Shown piece after piece: positions 37,028-47,469 of a stretch of 64,000 bases of DNA. Position numbers and translations under genes: made by a program. The DNA lies in contig NZ_FRDM01000001.1 of the NCBI RefSeq assembly GCF_900143215.1, forward strand, positions 124,001 through 188,000, given 5' to 3'. The notes beneath the pieces were generated by a model. The model was not told the DNA's origin. It was given only the letters and a program-made list of their open reading frames with translations, and did not search any database. Source of the DNA: Geodermatophilus obscurus (GTDB taxonomy: Bacteria > Actinomycetota > Actinomycetes > Mycobacteriales > Geodermatophilaceae). Position 1 is the first letter of the stretch, and the number at the start of each line of letters is the position of its first letter.

Positions 37028-38065
37028 TCAGGCCGCCGGGTCGGCCGGCGCGGTCGCCGGCTTCGGGAACAGCCGGCGCAGCACGTCCGAGAGCGTGATG
37101 ACGCCGATGACCGCGCCGGCGTCGGTGACGACGGCGAGGTGGTTGCGCGTCTCGCGCATCGCCTTGAGCGCGGCGTGCACGCTGGTGTCGGCCGCGAGCG
37201 CGAACACCGGCCGAGCGAACGCCGCCGCCGCCGCCGACCCGGGTGCGGTGAGGGTGTCGCGGACGTGCACCACGCCGGTGATCTCCTCGCCGTCGGACGC
37301 GCCCAGCAGGATCCGCAGGTGCCCCGAGGCCCGGGTGAGCTCCCGGACCTCGCCGACCGTCGCACCCGAGCGCACGCCGGTCGGCTGGGAGGCCGGCCCG
37401 ACCAGCTCCCGGACGGTGAGGCGCTCGAGCTCGAGGGCGCCGGAGATCTGCGCCGAGAAGCTCGCGTCCAGGGCGCCGACGTTGGCCGAGTGCTCCACCA
37501 GGTGGCGCAGCGTGTCGGGGCTGTGGCCGACGGCGAGCTCGTCGAGGGGCTGGACGCCGACCCTGCGGACGAGGCGGTTGGCTGCGGCGTTCAGGACCCG
37601 CAGCAGCGGCCGGAACACCGCCATGAACACCCGCATCGGTGCTGCGAGCAGCGTGGCCGAGCGCTCCGGATGGGCGATCGCCCACGACTTCGGCGCCATC
37701 TCGCCGACCACCAGGTGGATGAACGTCACGACCAGCAGCGCGAGGACGAAGCCGGCGACGTCGGCGGCGACCAGCGGCAGGCCCCAGGTCTCGAACAGCG
37801 GGGTGAGCCAGTGGTGCACCGCCGGTTTGCTGATGGCCCCCAGGGCCAGGGTGGCCGCGGTGATGCCCAGCTGCGAGCCGGCCAGCAGCAGCGTGAGCTC
37901 CGAGGAGTTGCGCAACGCGGCCCGGGCCGAACGGCTGGTGGGCGCCGCCTCCTCCAGCCGGTGCCGCTTGGCGGCCAGCGCGGCGAACTCCACCGCGACG
38001 AAGAACGCGGACAGGGCGACGATGGCCACGGTCGCGGCGATGACCACCCACGGGTCGTCGCTCAT
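37028..38065 (-). CDS. CNNM/CorC-family membrane protein with CBS pair
   Basis: 345 residues from ATG 38065. The DUF21/CNNM transmembrane domain covers the first 175 residues (SAFFVAVEFAALAAKRHRLE, LAGSQLGITAATLALGAISK, LVVGEMAPKSWAI). A CBS pair spans about 205-335 (VRELVGPASQPTGVRSGATV, NHLAVVTDAGAVIGVITLSD). No CorC_HlyC C-terminal domain, unlike its partner. The family contains magnesium/cobalt transport-linked and hemolysin-annotated proteins. It overlaps the upstream paralogue by four bases (ATGA) and probably works with it as a heteromer. Confidence 0.9.
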   Translation of the reverse strand: MSDDPWVVIAATVAIVALSAFFVAVEFAALAAKRHRLEEAAPTSRSARAALRNSSELTLLLAGSQLGITAATLALGAISKPAVHHWLTPLFETWGLPLVAADVAGFVLALLVVTFIHLVVGEMAPKSWAIAHPERSATLLAAPMRVFMAVFRPLLRVLNAAANRLVRRVGVQPLDELAVGHSPDTLRHLVEHSANVGALDASFSAQISGALELERLTVRELVGPASQPTGVRSGATVGEVRELTRASGHLRILLGASDGEEITGVVHVRDTLTAPGSAAAAAFARPVFALAADTSVHAALKAMRETRNHLAVVTDAGAVIGVITLSDVLRRLFPKPATAPADPAA

Positions 38066-39492
38066 CGGGGGTCCTCCTCGGCGGTGGCGGCCGCGCGGCC
38101 GGCCCTGCCGGTGTCGGGGGCTGTGGCGTCGGTCCGCATGCGGTCGGGGAGCTCCAGTCGCACCCGGGAGGGCACGTGACGCTCGACGGCGAGCACCGCG
38201 ACGTGCAGGTGCCGCGGGGCGGGGTCGTCGGCGTGCACCAGGTCGCCCGGATCCGGTGGCAGCTCGACGGTCAGGCGGGTGCCGGCTTCGGGCAGGGTGC
38301 CGGCAGCGGCGATGACCAGGCCGGCGATCGTCTCGTAGTGCCCGCGCGGCAGGTCGACACCCAGGGCGCGTTCGACCTCGTCGACGTGCACGTCGCCGGG
38401 CATCTCCCACACGCCGTCGCCCTGGACGGGGACGTACTCGGGGTCGACATCGGCGTCGTGCTCGTCGGTGATCTCGCCGACCAGTTCCTCGGCGAGGTCC
38501 TCCAGCGTGATGACGCCGGCGAATCCGCCGTACTCGTCGATGACGCAGGCCATCTGGTTGTGGGTGTCGGCGAGCCGGCGCAGTGCGTCCGGCAGTGGGG
38601 TGAACGGGGTCACGGCCAGGCACTCGCGAGCGATGGCGGTCACCGGTGCGGTGTCCGGTTCCTGCGTGGTCAGCAGGTCGGCCAGGTGCACCGCGCCGAC
38701 CACGTCGCCGGTCCCGGCTTCCAGCACCGGATAGCGGGAGTGGCCGTGGCTCATGAGCGCCCGCAGGTGGCCGAGGGTGTCGGTGTTCTCGACGGTGCCG
38801 ACCCGCGGGCGGGGGATCATCGCGTGCCCGACGTCGCGGTGGGGGAAGTCGAGGATCCGGTCGACCATCATCGACAGCTCCGCGGGCAGGTCGCCGCTCT
38901 CCCGGGACTCCTCGACGATGTGCTCGAGGTCGCGGGCGGTGGCGGCGTGCTCGACGTCGTGGACCGGCTCCATCCTCAGCGCGCGCAGCAGCAGGTTGGA
39001 CGCCTGGTCGAACACCCAGATCAGCCAGCCGAACACCTTCAGGTAGACGGTGGTGGAGGCGGCCAGCCAGCGGGCGACCGGCTCCGGGCGGGCGATGGCG
39101 AGGTTCTTGGGGAACAGCTCGCCGAAGAGCATCTGCACGACCGTGGAGAACAGCAGCGCCAGCACCGCGCCGATGCCGACGCCGACCGCGGTGGGGATGC
39201 CGACGCCACCGAGCAGCGCGCCCAGGGACTCACCGATCAGCGGCTCGGCGACGTAGCCGACCAGCAGGCCGGTCACGGTGATGCCCAGCTGCGCGCCCGA
39301 CAGCATGAAGGAGGTGCGGCGGGTGACGCCCAGGGCGCGCTGGGCCGCGGCGTCACCGGCGCCGGCGCGCGCGGCCAGGGTGGCCCGGTCGACCGCCATG
39401 TAGGCGAACTCCTGGGCCACGAAGTACCCGGTGACCGCGGTGATCGCCAGGACGACCAGCACACCGAGCAGCAGTGTGAGCACTTCGGTCAC
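38062..39492 (-). CDS. CNNM/CorC-family membrane protein (DUF21-CBS-CorC_HlyC)
   Basis: 476 residues, GTG start at 39490-39492. It has the complete architecture: a DUF21 membrane domain (FVAQEFAYMAVDRATLAARA, MLSGAQLGITVTGLLVGYVA, LFGELFPKNLAIARP); a CBS pair (VGHAMIPRPRVGTVENTDTL, CVIDEYGGFAGVITLEDLAE); and a C-terminal CorC_HlyC domain (DPEYVPVQGDGVWEMPGDVH). A Pro/Ala tail ends it. Likely a Mg2+ efflux or homeostasis component, regulated by ATP-Mg binding to CBS. First gene of a two-gene operon with the shorter paralogue. Confidence 0.92.
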   Translation of the reverse strand: MTEVLTLLLGVLVVLAITAVTGYFVAQEFAYMAVDRATLAARAGAGDAAAQRALGVTRRTSFMLSGAQLGITVTGLLVGYVAEPLIGESLGALLGGVGIPTAVGVGIGAVLALLFSTVVQMLFGELFPKNLAIARPEPVARWLAASTTVYLKVFGWLIWVFDQASNLLLRALRMEPVHDVEHAATARDLEHIVEESRESGDLPAELSMMVDRILDFPHRDVGHAMIPRPRVGTVENTDTLGHLRALMSHGHSRYPVLEAGTGDVVGAVHLADLLTTQEPDTAPVTAIARECLAVTPFTPLPDALRRLADTHNQMACVIDEYGGFAGVITLEDLAEELVGEITDEHDADVDPEYVPVQGDGVWEMPGDVHVDEVERALGVDLPRGHYETIAGLVIAAAGTLPEAGTRLTVELPPDPGDLVHADDPAPRHLHVAVLAVERHVPSRVRLELPDRMRTDATAPDTGRAGRAAATAEEDPR

Positions 39493-39788
39493 CGGCCGCG
39501 CACCCCCTCACCGAGCTGGAGGTGCGCGGCCTGGGGACTGTGATACGGGCTCATGGCTCTCTTCGAGGGAGGTGGTCGGGGCGGGCAGAAGGCCCCCCTG
39601 GTCAACGAAGCGACGACGGTTGGCGTTCCGTGACCGGCCCCACCCGGTCACCCAACGCCGCGACCCCGAGCCCCCGCGGCGCGAGCAGCCACTGCGGGCA
39701 GCTGAGGTCCCGGGTGCTGGTGCGGAGGACCGAGACCTGCCCCGGTCGGGCGATCGCCGCCGCAGGCGCCCACCACTGCGCCGGATCC
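39493..39788. other. intergenic region upstream of the CNNM operon
   Basis: About 300 bases between the CNNM start and the tRNA-Arg terminator. A 26-codon frame from ATG 39553 has no ribosome site. No other gene or RNA is evident; it presumably holds the CNNM promoter and any Mg-responsive leader, but I cannot fold one convincingly. Confidence 0.4.
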
Positions 39789-39837
39789 GATGGAGGGCAC
39801 TACCGGTACCCGTTCCGGGTTCGGCGGGCCCTCCATC
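39789..39837 (-). terminator. hairpin downstream of tRNA-Arg
   Basis: GATGGAGGG (39789-39797) and CCCTCCATC (39829-39837) form a 9-bp stem, 59 nt beyond the tRNA 3' end on its strand. Confidence 0.5.
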
Positions 39838-39895
39838 ATGTGATCGGTGACCGGCGACCGGCCGGCTGCTCGACCGACGACCGGCACGGGGTGGG

Positions 39896-39968
39896 CGCGC
39901 CCGGCAGGGATCGAACCTGCGACCAAGTGCTTAGAAGGCACCTGCTCTATCCGCTGAGCTACGGGCGC
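39896..39968 (-). tRNA. tRNA-Arg (TCT anticodon)
   Basis: Minus-strand cloverleaf: acceptor GCGCCCG pairs with CGGGCGC, D-arm AGCTCAGCGGATAGAGC, anticodon loop CTTCTAA giving TCT (reads AGA/AGG), T-arm GCAGGTTCGATCCCTGC, discriminator G73. CCA is not encoded (CCC follows). Confidence 0.96.
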
Positions 39969-40058
39969 TCGCGCTCCGATCATCGCACCGCTGTGGTGAC
40001 CCGCCGGAGCGGGCCGCGCGCGGGGCGGTCCTGGATCGCACCGCCCCGCGCTCCCGGC

Positions 40059-40421
40059 TCAGCCGAGCTTGGCCCGCGCGTGCTCGTTGAACTGCCGCAT
40101 GGCCGCGACCGGGCCCACCTCGAAGAAGGCGGTGTCGTCGTCCATCCGGGCGGTGTGCCCGGCCGGCCAGTAGAACGCCTCGCCGGCGTGGGTGACCGAC
40201 TCGGTCTTGTCGGCCGCCGTGACCCGCACGGCCCCTTCGAGCACGATGCCCCAGTGGGGGCTGGGGCAACGATCCCCCGGCAGTCCCTCGAGGAGCGGGC
40301 CCATGTCGGTGCCGGCGGGCACGCGCGCGAAGCGGACGGCCATGTCACCCCACTCGGCGTACCGGGTGACCAGCGTTCCTTGCTCGACCTCGATCGGGAG
40401 GTCGTCGAGTGCGCCGTTCAT
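40059..40421 (-). CDS. cupin-fold protein
   Basis: 120 residues from ATG 40421. The double-stranded beta-helix pattern includes MAVRFARVPAGTDMGPLLEG, PHWGIVLEGAVRVTAADKTE, THAGEAFYWPAGHTARMDDD and TAFFEVGPVAAMRQFNEH. Only a few His are left in the metal positions, so a ligand-binding rather than enzymatic role is possible. Transcribed divergently from the large helical-repeat regulator with 164 bp between them. It may be a small-molecule sensor; function unknown. Confidence 0.8.
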   Translation of the reverse strand: MNGALDDLPIEVEQGTLVTRYAEWGDMAVRFARVPAGTDMGPLLEGLPGDRCPSPHWGIVLEGAVRVTAADKTESVTHAGEAFYWPAGHTARMDDDTAFFEVGPVAAMRQFNEHARAKLG

Positions 40422-40585
40422 CGTGGTTGCCTCTCTCTTGGTGTCAGCACCGGCCGTCGGACCGGTCACCTGAAGAGGCGGGACAAGACGTGTCCCGGCG
40501 GGGACAACGCCGCTCCCGCACCCGCGCGGACGGTCCTAGGGTCGGCCCTCCGAGGCTCCGGACACCGGCGGAGGGAGCGAGGACC

Positions 40586-42601
40586 GTGCACGGACTCGAC
40601 CGCGCGGCACCCCCGACCGACCCCGGCGCGGCGCTGGCCGCAGGCCACTTCACCGACGCCCTGGACCTCCTGCGCGAGGCCCGGGCCCGCCGCCCGCTGT
40701 CCCTGGCGGAGCTCGACCAGTTGGCGCAGGCCGCCTACGGGGCCGGTGAACCCGAGGCGGCGATCACCGCCTGGGAGGAGGTCTGCGCCCGCGCTGCAGC
40801 CGAGGGTGACCACCCGGCCGCGGCCGCCGCCGCGGCGACCGTCGCGGTGTACCTGATGATGGACACCGGGCTCATGGCTCCCGTCCGTGGATGGCTGGCG
40901 CGCGCCGAGCGCCATCTCGGGGACACCGGTGAATCGCCCACCCACGCCCTCGTCGCGATGACCCGCACCTACGAGCGGTTCATGACCGGGGACATGGACG
41001 CAGCCCGGCGTTCCGCACAGCGGGCGGTCGAGCTGGGTGCGCGGCACGGTCCACCCGTCGCGGCCGCCCTGGGGCGGGTGGCGACCGCGCGGCTGGTGAT
41101 CCTCGACGGGGACGTCGACCGGGGCCTCGAACTGCTCGACGAGGCGGCGGTGAGCGTGGTCTCCGGGGAACTCGATGCCCTCGCGACCGGGATGGTCTAC
41201 TGCGAGCTGATCTGCGCCATGCAGGGCCTGGCCCAGTACGACCGCGCCGAGCAGTGGACCGAGGCCATGGAGCACTGGCGCGCCGGGACCGCCTTCGGCG
41301 GCATCAACGGTCGTTGCCGCGTCCACCGCGCCGAGATCCTCCGGCTCCGCGGGTCGTGCGCCGAGGCCGAGGACGAGGCCCTCGGTGCCTGCCGGGAGCT
41401 GCGCCGGTGGATGCGCCGCGAGTACGGCTGGCCGCTGACGGAGCTCGGTGTCATCCGGCTCCGCCGCGGCGACCTCCCCGGTGCCGAGGAGGCGCTGCTC
41501 TCCGCCGCCGAGCACGGGTGGGAGCCGCAACCCGGCCTCGCCCTGCTGCGGTTGGCGCAGGGCGACGCCGGTACGGCCGCCGAGATGCTGGGTGAGGCGC
41601 TCGACCACCCGTGTTCCGTCCCGTCCAAGGAGTGGCCGCCCGCCGGCGCGCTCCGGCGGGCGCCCCTGCTCGCCGCTCAGGTCGAGGTCACCGTGACGAC
41701 CGGGGACCTGCGGTGCGCCCGGACGGCCGCCGCCGAGCTCTCCTCCATAGCCGTGACCTTCCGCAGTCGTGCTCTGGAGGCGAGCGCCGCGCTGGCCCGA
41801 GGTCGGGTCGCTCTCGCCGAGGGGGATGCCGCCGCTGCCGTCGCCGCCTGCGAGCAGGCCCTAGCCGGATGGGACGACGTGGGTGCGCCGTACGAGACCG
41901 CGTTCGTGCTCGAGGTGCTGGCGCGGGCGCACCGGGCCCTTGACCGGCCGGCCCTCGCCGAGCGGGAGGAGGCCGCCGCGCGGGCCGCGCTGGATCGCAT
42001 CGGTGCGGCGCCGCCCCGACTGCGGCCGCTCCCGGAGCCGCACGCCGTCGATGCGGAGACCGGTGTCTTCCGCCTCGACGGCGACACGCGCACGCTCGCC
42101 TTCGCCGGTCGCACCGTGCTCCTGCAGGACCTCAAGGGGATGCGGTACCTGGCCCGGCTGCTGACCGCGCCCGACCGGGAGCTGCACGCGCTCGACCTGC
42201 TCGCCGCCGAGCTGGGTGCCGTCCCCGACACCGGGGACCTCGGGCCGGTGGTCGACGCGCAGGCGCGGGCCGCCTACCGGCGGCGGCTCGCCGAGATCGA
42301 CGAGGACATCGAGGAGGCGCGGGACCTCGGCGACGAGGGTCGGGCCGAGCGGGCACAGGCCGATCGCGACTACCTCGTCCACGAGCTGTCGCGCGCCCTC
42401 GGGCTGGGCTGGCGGGTGCGGTCGGCAGCTTCGGCCGCCGAGCGGGCCCGCACCAGCGTCGGTCGGGCCGTCCGCTACGCGCTCGCCCGCATCGCCCAGC
42501 ACCATCCACCGCTCGCCGACCACCTGGGCCGCACCGTGCGGCTGGGCACGTACTGCTCCTACGTGCCCGACCCGAGGCTCCCGGTCCGCTGGCGGGTCTG
42601 A
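40586..42601 (+). CDS. large TPR/helical-repeat regulatory protein
   Basis: 671 residues from GTG 40586, preceded by GGAGGGAGCGAGGA. A TAGGGT hexamer at 40541-40546 is a good -10 with a short leader. The first 470 residues are Ala-rich helical pairs in TPR fashion (AAITAWEEVCARAAAEGDHP, ARRSAQRAVELGARHGPPVA, LAEGDAAAAVAACEQALAGW). The last 180 residues form a distinct domain (FAGRTVLLQDLKGMRYLARL, AAYRRRLAEIDEDIEEARDL, RARTSVGRAVRYALARI) that is found C-terminal to actinobacterial AAA/adenylate cyclase or LuxR-type regulators. No helix-turn-helix or ATPase is present, so it may be a stand-alone adaptor. The exact role is unknown. Confidence 0.75.
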   Translation: MHGLDRAAPPTDPGAALAAGHFTDALDLLREARARRPLSLAELDQLAQAAYGAGEPEAAITAWEEVCARAAAEGDHPAAAAAAATVAVYLMMDTGLMAPVRGWLARAERHLGDTGESPTHALVAMTRTYERFMTGDMDAARRSAQRAVELGARHGPPVAAALGRVATARLVILDGDVDRGLELLDEAAVSVVSGELDALATGMVYCELICAMQGLAQYDRAEQWTEAMEHWRAGTAFGGINGRCRVHRAEILRLRGSCAEAEDEALGACRELRRWMRREYGWPLTELGVIRLRRGDLPGAEEALLSAAEHGWEPQPGLALLRLAQGDAGTAAEMLGEALDHPCSVPSKEWPPAGALRRAPLLAAQVEVTVTTGDLRCARTAAAELSSIAVTFRSRALEASAALARGRVALAEGDAAAAVAACEQALAGWDDVGAPYETAFVLEVLARAHRALDRPALAEREEAAARAALDRIGAAPPRLRPLPEPHAVDAETGVFRLDGDTRTLAFAGRTVLLQDLKGMRYLARLLTAPDRELHALDLLAAELGAVPDTGDLGPVVDAQARAAYRRRLAEIDEDIEEARDLGDEGRAERAQADRDYLVHELSRALGLGWRVRSAASAAERARTSVGRAVRYALARIAQHHPPLADHLGRTVRLGTYCSYVPDPRLPVRWRV

Positions 42602-42637
42602 CCCACGCCGAGCCGCGACGCCACCGGGGGAGTTGCC

Positions 42638-43055
42638 GTGGTGAACCAGGTCGGGCCACCCGGCGGATGGGTCGACGGCCGCGCTTCCGAGTCCTGCATC
42701 GGGCGCTGGAGTCGCCCGGTCGCCCACCGCTTCGTCGGCTGGTCCGGGCTCCCGGCCGGGCGGCGCCGGCACCGGCGTGCTCTCCGCGGACGTGCTGGCG
42801 GCGGCCCCGCCGCAGTGGGTGGCTCGAGGCGGTCGAGGCGCGAGACGTCGTCGTCCCACGGTCTTCGCCGACCTCGACGACCCCTGGCGCCCTCTCCTCG
42901 GCGCCACGGGTCCGGTCCGCGGCTACGGCACCTCCCTCGACGAGCGGTCCCGGGACCGGCTGCGGCTGGCGCTGGGGGCACGCCTGTCGAGCGCCGCTGA
43001 CGGGCGGCCGCCCTTGAGCACCCACGCCGGGGCGGTGCGGGGACGGCGTCCCTGA
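42638..43055 (+). pseudogene. wrecked class I SAM-dependent methyltransferase gene
   Basis: Pieces of one methyltransferase appear in three frames. 42638 onward: a start and WVDGRASESCIGRWSRPVAH, FVGWSGLPAG (frame 2). Then GGAGTGVLSADVLAAAPPQW, the SAM-binding glycine loop, in frame 3. Then GWLEAVEARDVVVP in frame 1. Finally TVFADLDDPWRPLLGATGP, SLDERSRDRLRLALGARL, ending 43055 in frame 3. This order matches the family, where RWSRPVA..F..W..LP.G precedes the GCGTG loop and TVF.DL.DYW.PFL ends the protein. Most of the middle (about 130 residues) is deleted, plus single-base shifts. No functional product is expected. Confidence 0.7.
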
Positions 43056-43237
43056 GTCGGTCGCTCGGGTCGGAGCCCCGGGTCCGACATCCCCAGGCGG
43101 GCCGTCCACAGGGGGTCGGACAGTCCACAGATGGCCGTCCGCGGCTCCGCGCCGGTCTACGGCGGCCGAGGGTCCTCGGTGCACCGGCACCGCGCCGGTG
43201 CCCGCCGGATCAGGCGGGCAGCCCCCTGAGGAGCACC

Positions 43238-43735
43238 GTGAACGACACGCACGTCACCGTCGTCGGCAACGTCGTCGACTCACCCCGCCGCGTCAGCCTG
43301 GAGAGCGGCACGGTCACCAACTTCCGCCTGGCCTCCACCGCGCGCCGCTTCGATCCCCGGTCCCAGGAGTTCGTCGACGCCGGAACCTTCTGGGTCGACG
43401 TCGAGTGCTGGAACGAGCTGTCCGGCAACGTCTCCGGCAGCGTCAGCAAGGGCGATCCGGTCATCGTCCAGGGTGCCTTGACCACGCACAGCTGGGAGGG
43501 CGAGAACGGGAAGCGCAGCACGCCGCGGATCCGGGCCGCCGCCGTCGGCCACAACCTGGCGCGCGGCGCCGGGGTGTTCAGGCGAAGCCGCCCGGCCCGC
43601 CCGGCGGAGCCGGTGCCGGCCCCGGCGGACCCGGGGAACGGGGAGTTGGTGCGCGGTCGGGACTACGAGGACGGTCCCGAGGCGTTGCACTCCGTGGACA
43701 CCGCCGACCTCGCCACGGAGCCCGCGCACAGCTGA
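43238..43735 (+). CDS. ssb: single-stranded DNA-binding protein
   Basis: 165 residues, GTG start with GAGGAGC upstream. The OB fold is clear: THVTVVGNVVDSPRRVSLES, TNFRLASTARRFDPRSQEFV, TFWVDVECWNELSGNVSGSV, KGDPVIVQGALTTHSWEGEN. A C-terminal tail of about 55 residues lacks the usual acidic DDDIPF tip. It ends TADLATEPAHS, so partner recruitment may differ and this may be a secondary SSB (SsbB-like) rather than the replication SSB. It lies 102 bp upstream of ettA in the same direction. Confidence 0.9.
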   Translation: MNDTHVTVVGNVVDSPRRVSLESGTVTNFRLASTARRFDPRSQEFVDAGTFWVDVECWNELSGNVSGSVSKGDPVIVQGALTTHSWEGENGKRSTPRIRAAAVGHNLARGAGVFRRSRPARPAEPVPAPADPGNGELVRGRDYEDGPEALHSVDTADLATEPAHS

Positions 43736-43837
43736 GCGCCCCGGCTGGGAGGATCGGAGGGGAGAACGGACGGGGGCGGGCCGGCAGTCGGCCGGCCCGC
43801 CCGCCACTCGCGAACCGACGGAAGGCCTCGAAGCCCA

Positions 43838-45508
<1,671 letters not shown>

Positions 45509-45572
45509 GGGAGGACCCCGCTGCCCCCACCCCTCGCACGCTCGGGTCGGGGCCCTGCAGCGGGGCCGTTCC
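45509..45572 (+). repeat. palindromic intergenic element, reference copy
   Basis: Runs from GGAGGACCCCGCTGC to GCAGCGGGGCCGTTCC, with an inner CCCCACCC...GGTCGGGG stem and a CTCGCACGCTCG loop. Outer stem CCCCGCTGC/GCAGCGGGG is perfect. It starts directly after the ettA TGA and probably terminates transcription. Confidence 0.75.
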
Positions 45573-45673
45573 AGCACGCCGCCGACGGCCGGACGGAGCG
45601 TTCGCTCCGGCCGGCCGTCGTGGTGGGCGGGGTGTCCCGGGGTCGGCCGGATGGATGCGGCAGGGTGTCGGTC

Positions 45674-46090
45674 GTGAGGCACACCGTGCAGGTCCCCATG
45701 CGCTGGTCGGACATGGACGCCTACGGCCACGTCAACAACGTCGTCTTCCTGACGTACTTCGAGATGGCCCGCGTCGACTTGTTCTTCGACCGGGCCTCGC
45801 TGGAGGAGCAGACCGGCCTGCGGCGGGGGACCGTCGTCGCGGCCCACGACGTCCGGTACAAGCTGCCGGTGGTCTACTCCCGCGACCTCCTCGACGTGCA
45901 GATCTGGGTCTCCGGCATCCGGGCCGCCGCCTTCACCTGCCACTACGAGCTCTTCGACCACGGACGGCAGGCGGTCACCGGCAGCACTCTGCTGGTGCCG
46001 TTCGACTTCGGCATCGACCGCCCCCGCCGGCTCACCCCGGCGGAGAAGGCGTTCCTCGCCCGCTACGCCGACGAGCAGCCCGCGGACTGA
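45674..46090 (+). CDS. acyl-CoA thioesterase (4HBT hot-dog fold)
   Basis: 138 residues from GTG 45674; GTG 45665 is an alternative. Motif RWSDMDAYGHVNNVVFLTYF carries the 4HBT active-site Asp and the GHVNN helix start. VVAAHDVRYKLPVVYSRDLL, then CHYELFDHGRQAVTGSTLLV, complete the hot-dog strands. It hydrolyses acyl-CoA thioesters of unknown chain length in the cytoplasm, probably as a tetramer. It is convergent with the MBL gene, with 10 nt between the stops. Confidence 0.92.
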   Translation: MRHTVQVPMRWSDMDAYGHVNNVVFLTYFEMARVDLFFDRASLEEQTGLRRGTVVAAHDVRYKLPVVYSRDLLDVQIWVSGIRAAAFTCHYELFDHGRQAVTGSTLLVPFDFGIDRPRRLTPAEKAFLARYADEQPAD

Positions 46091-46100
46091 GCCAGATCCC

Positions 46101-46850
46101 TCACGCGCCGCCGGGAGCGACCGGACCGTGGAGGCGTGCCCCCTCGGTGGCCAGCCGCTGGTCGTACGCGTCGCCGAGGTCGGCCAGGGCCTGCGAGCAG
46201 TCCCCGGTGAACGCAGGGCCGTGCATCAACCCGAGGGTCGCCGGCCGCAGGTCGGCCAGCGCCCGGATGGTCGGCCCCGTCGCCGGTGTCAGGCAGGTCG
46301 CCCGGAACAGGTCCTCCGCCTGCAGCGCCGGGCCGGTGATCTCCTGCTCGGTGATGGCCGGGCCCGCGCCCACGGCGGTGAACAGATCACCGCACAGGAG
46401 CGTGCCCGTCGTCTCTTCGTACACCAGCCCGGCGTCCCAGCCGTGCGGGACGTGCGGCGTCTCGATGCGCCGGATCCTACGCCCGCCCAGGTCGAGCACC
46501 TCGCCGTCCTGGAGCGGGCGGGGCGGCCGGTCAGCCAGGTCGGCGACGGAGACCGCGCACCCGAGGGCGCCGTGCGCCACCTCGGCCCGCGGTGCAGCCG
46601 CCAGCCACAGGTTCATGGCGCCGCACTCGTCCGCCTCCACGTGGCCGAACGTGATCCAGCGCAGCTCTGGCACAGGGACGATGCGCGCGACCGCCGCTGA
46701 CACCACGGGGAACAACGCCCGGGGGCCGCTGTGGAACAGCAGGGGCTCGTCAGCGGCGACGAGGAACTGGTTGAAGACGATGTCCGCATCGCTGACGTAG
46801 GTCGACAGCCGGTAGACGTCCGGAGCGATCTCGGTGACCTGAGTCTCCAT
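46101..46850 (-). CDS. metallo-beta-lactamase-fold diiron protein (flavodiiron/ODP type)
   Basis: 249 residues. The diiron motif of the oxygen-binding ODP branch is present as GHVEADECGAMN (HxExDE, about residues 68-76). A later TPHVPHGWDAGLVYEETTGT, the bridging Asp in LLCGDLFTAVG and the final His in LMHGPAFTGD complete it. There is no C-terminal flavodoxin domain, so reductant must come from a separate partner. Family members reduce O2 or NO or sense them. The start ATG 46850 has AGGAG just upstream. A truncated globin lies 5 kb away, another gas-binding protein. Confidence 0.82.
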   Translation of the reverse strand: METQVTEIAPDVYRLSTYVSDADIVFNQFLVAADEPLLFHSGPRALFPVVSAAVARIVPVPELRWITFGHVEADECGAMNLWLAAAPRAEVAHGALGCAVSVADLADRPPRPLQDGEVLDLGGRRIRRIETPHVPHGWDAGLVYEETTGTLLCGDLFTAVGAGPAITEQEITGPALQAEDLFRATCLTPATGPTIRALADLRPATLGLMHGPAFTGDCSQALADLGDAYDQRLATEGARLHGPVAPGGA

Positions 46851-46940
46851 GGAGGACTCCTCGAGGACGATGTGAGGCCGGACAGTGTCCTCCTGCGCGA
46901 GCCGACCGGACCACAGCCACGCGTCCCGCCGTCCTCACTG

Positions 46941-47381
46941 TCAGCGGACCGGCGCGCCGTGCACCACGCCGCTGCCGGCGTGCACCCAGTCCCGCGGCGG
47001 CGCGGTCTCCACGACCCGCTTGCCCAGCGGGAACAGACCCACCGCGGCCAGCTTGAACGAGGCGATGCCGAACGGGATGCCGATGATCGTCAGGCAGAAG
47101 CCGATGCCCGCGACGACGTGGATCAGCGCCAGCCACCACCCGGCCACGAGGAACCACACGAGGTTGCCCACGGCCGAGGCCACCCCGGCGTCGGGAGCGC
47201 GCACCGTCGTCCGGCCGAAGGGCCAGACGACGAAGCCGGCCAGGCGGAAGGCGGCGATCCCGAAGGGGATGGTGACGACCAGCAGGCAGGCGATCAGCCC
47301 GGCCAGGGCGTAGGCGAGGGCGAGCAGCCAGCCCTGCAGGACCAGCCACACCAGGTTCAGCAACGTGCGAAGAGCGTCCAC
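46941..47381 (-). CDS. YccF-domain inner membrane protein
   Basis: 146 residues with four hydrophobic helices in two homologous halves. Each ends with the YccF motif: VVTIPFGIAAFRLAGFVVWPFGR in the first half (quoted in part: TIPFGIAAFRLAGF) and IIGIPFGIASFKLAAVGLFP in the second. DUF307/YccF proteins are small membrane proteins of unknown function, sometimes linked to acid or membrane stress. It stands alone between the MBL and MOSC genes. Confidence 0.9.
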   Translation of the reverse strand: MDALRTLLNLVWLVLQGWLLALAYALAGLIACLLVVTIPFGIAAFRLAGFVVWPFGRTTVRAPDAGVASAVGNLVWFLVAGWWLALIHVVAGIGFCLTIIGIPFGIASFKLAAVGLFPLGKRVVETAPPRDWVHAGSGVVHGAPVR

Positions 47382-47469
47382 ACCCGACTCACGGCCGGCA
47401 GCGGCCGCCGGTTCCCCCGACGGGCGGGTTCACAGCGGTTCGCCAGGGGATCCTCAGGGACTCCCGGGG

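Noticed and set aside
39553-39633. 26-codon frame starting MALFEGGGRGG
   Set aside because: No ribosome site, no homologue recognised and mixed codon use; kept only as a curiosity upstream of the CNNM operon.
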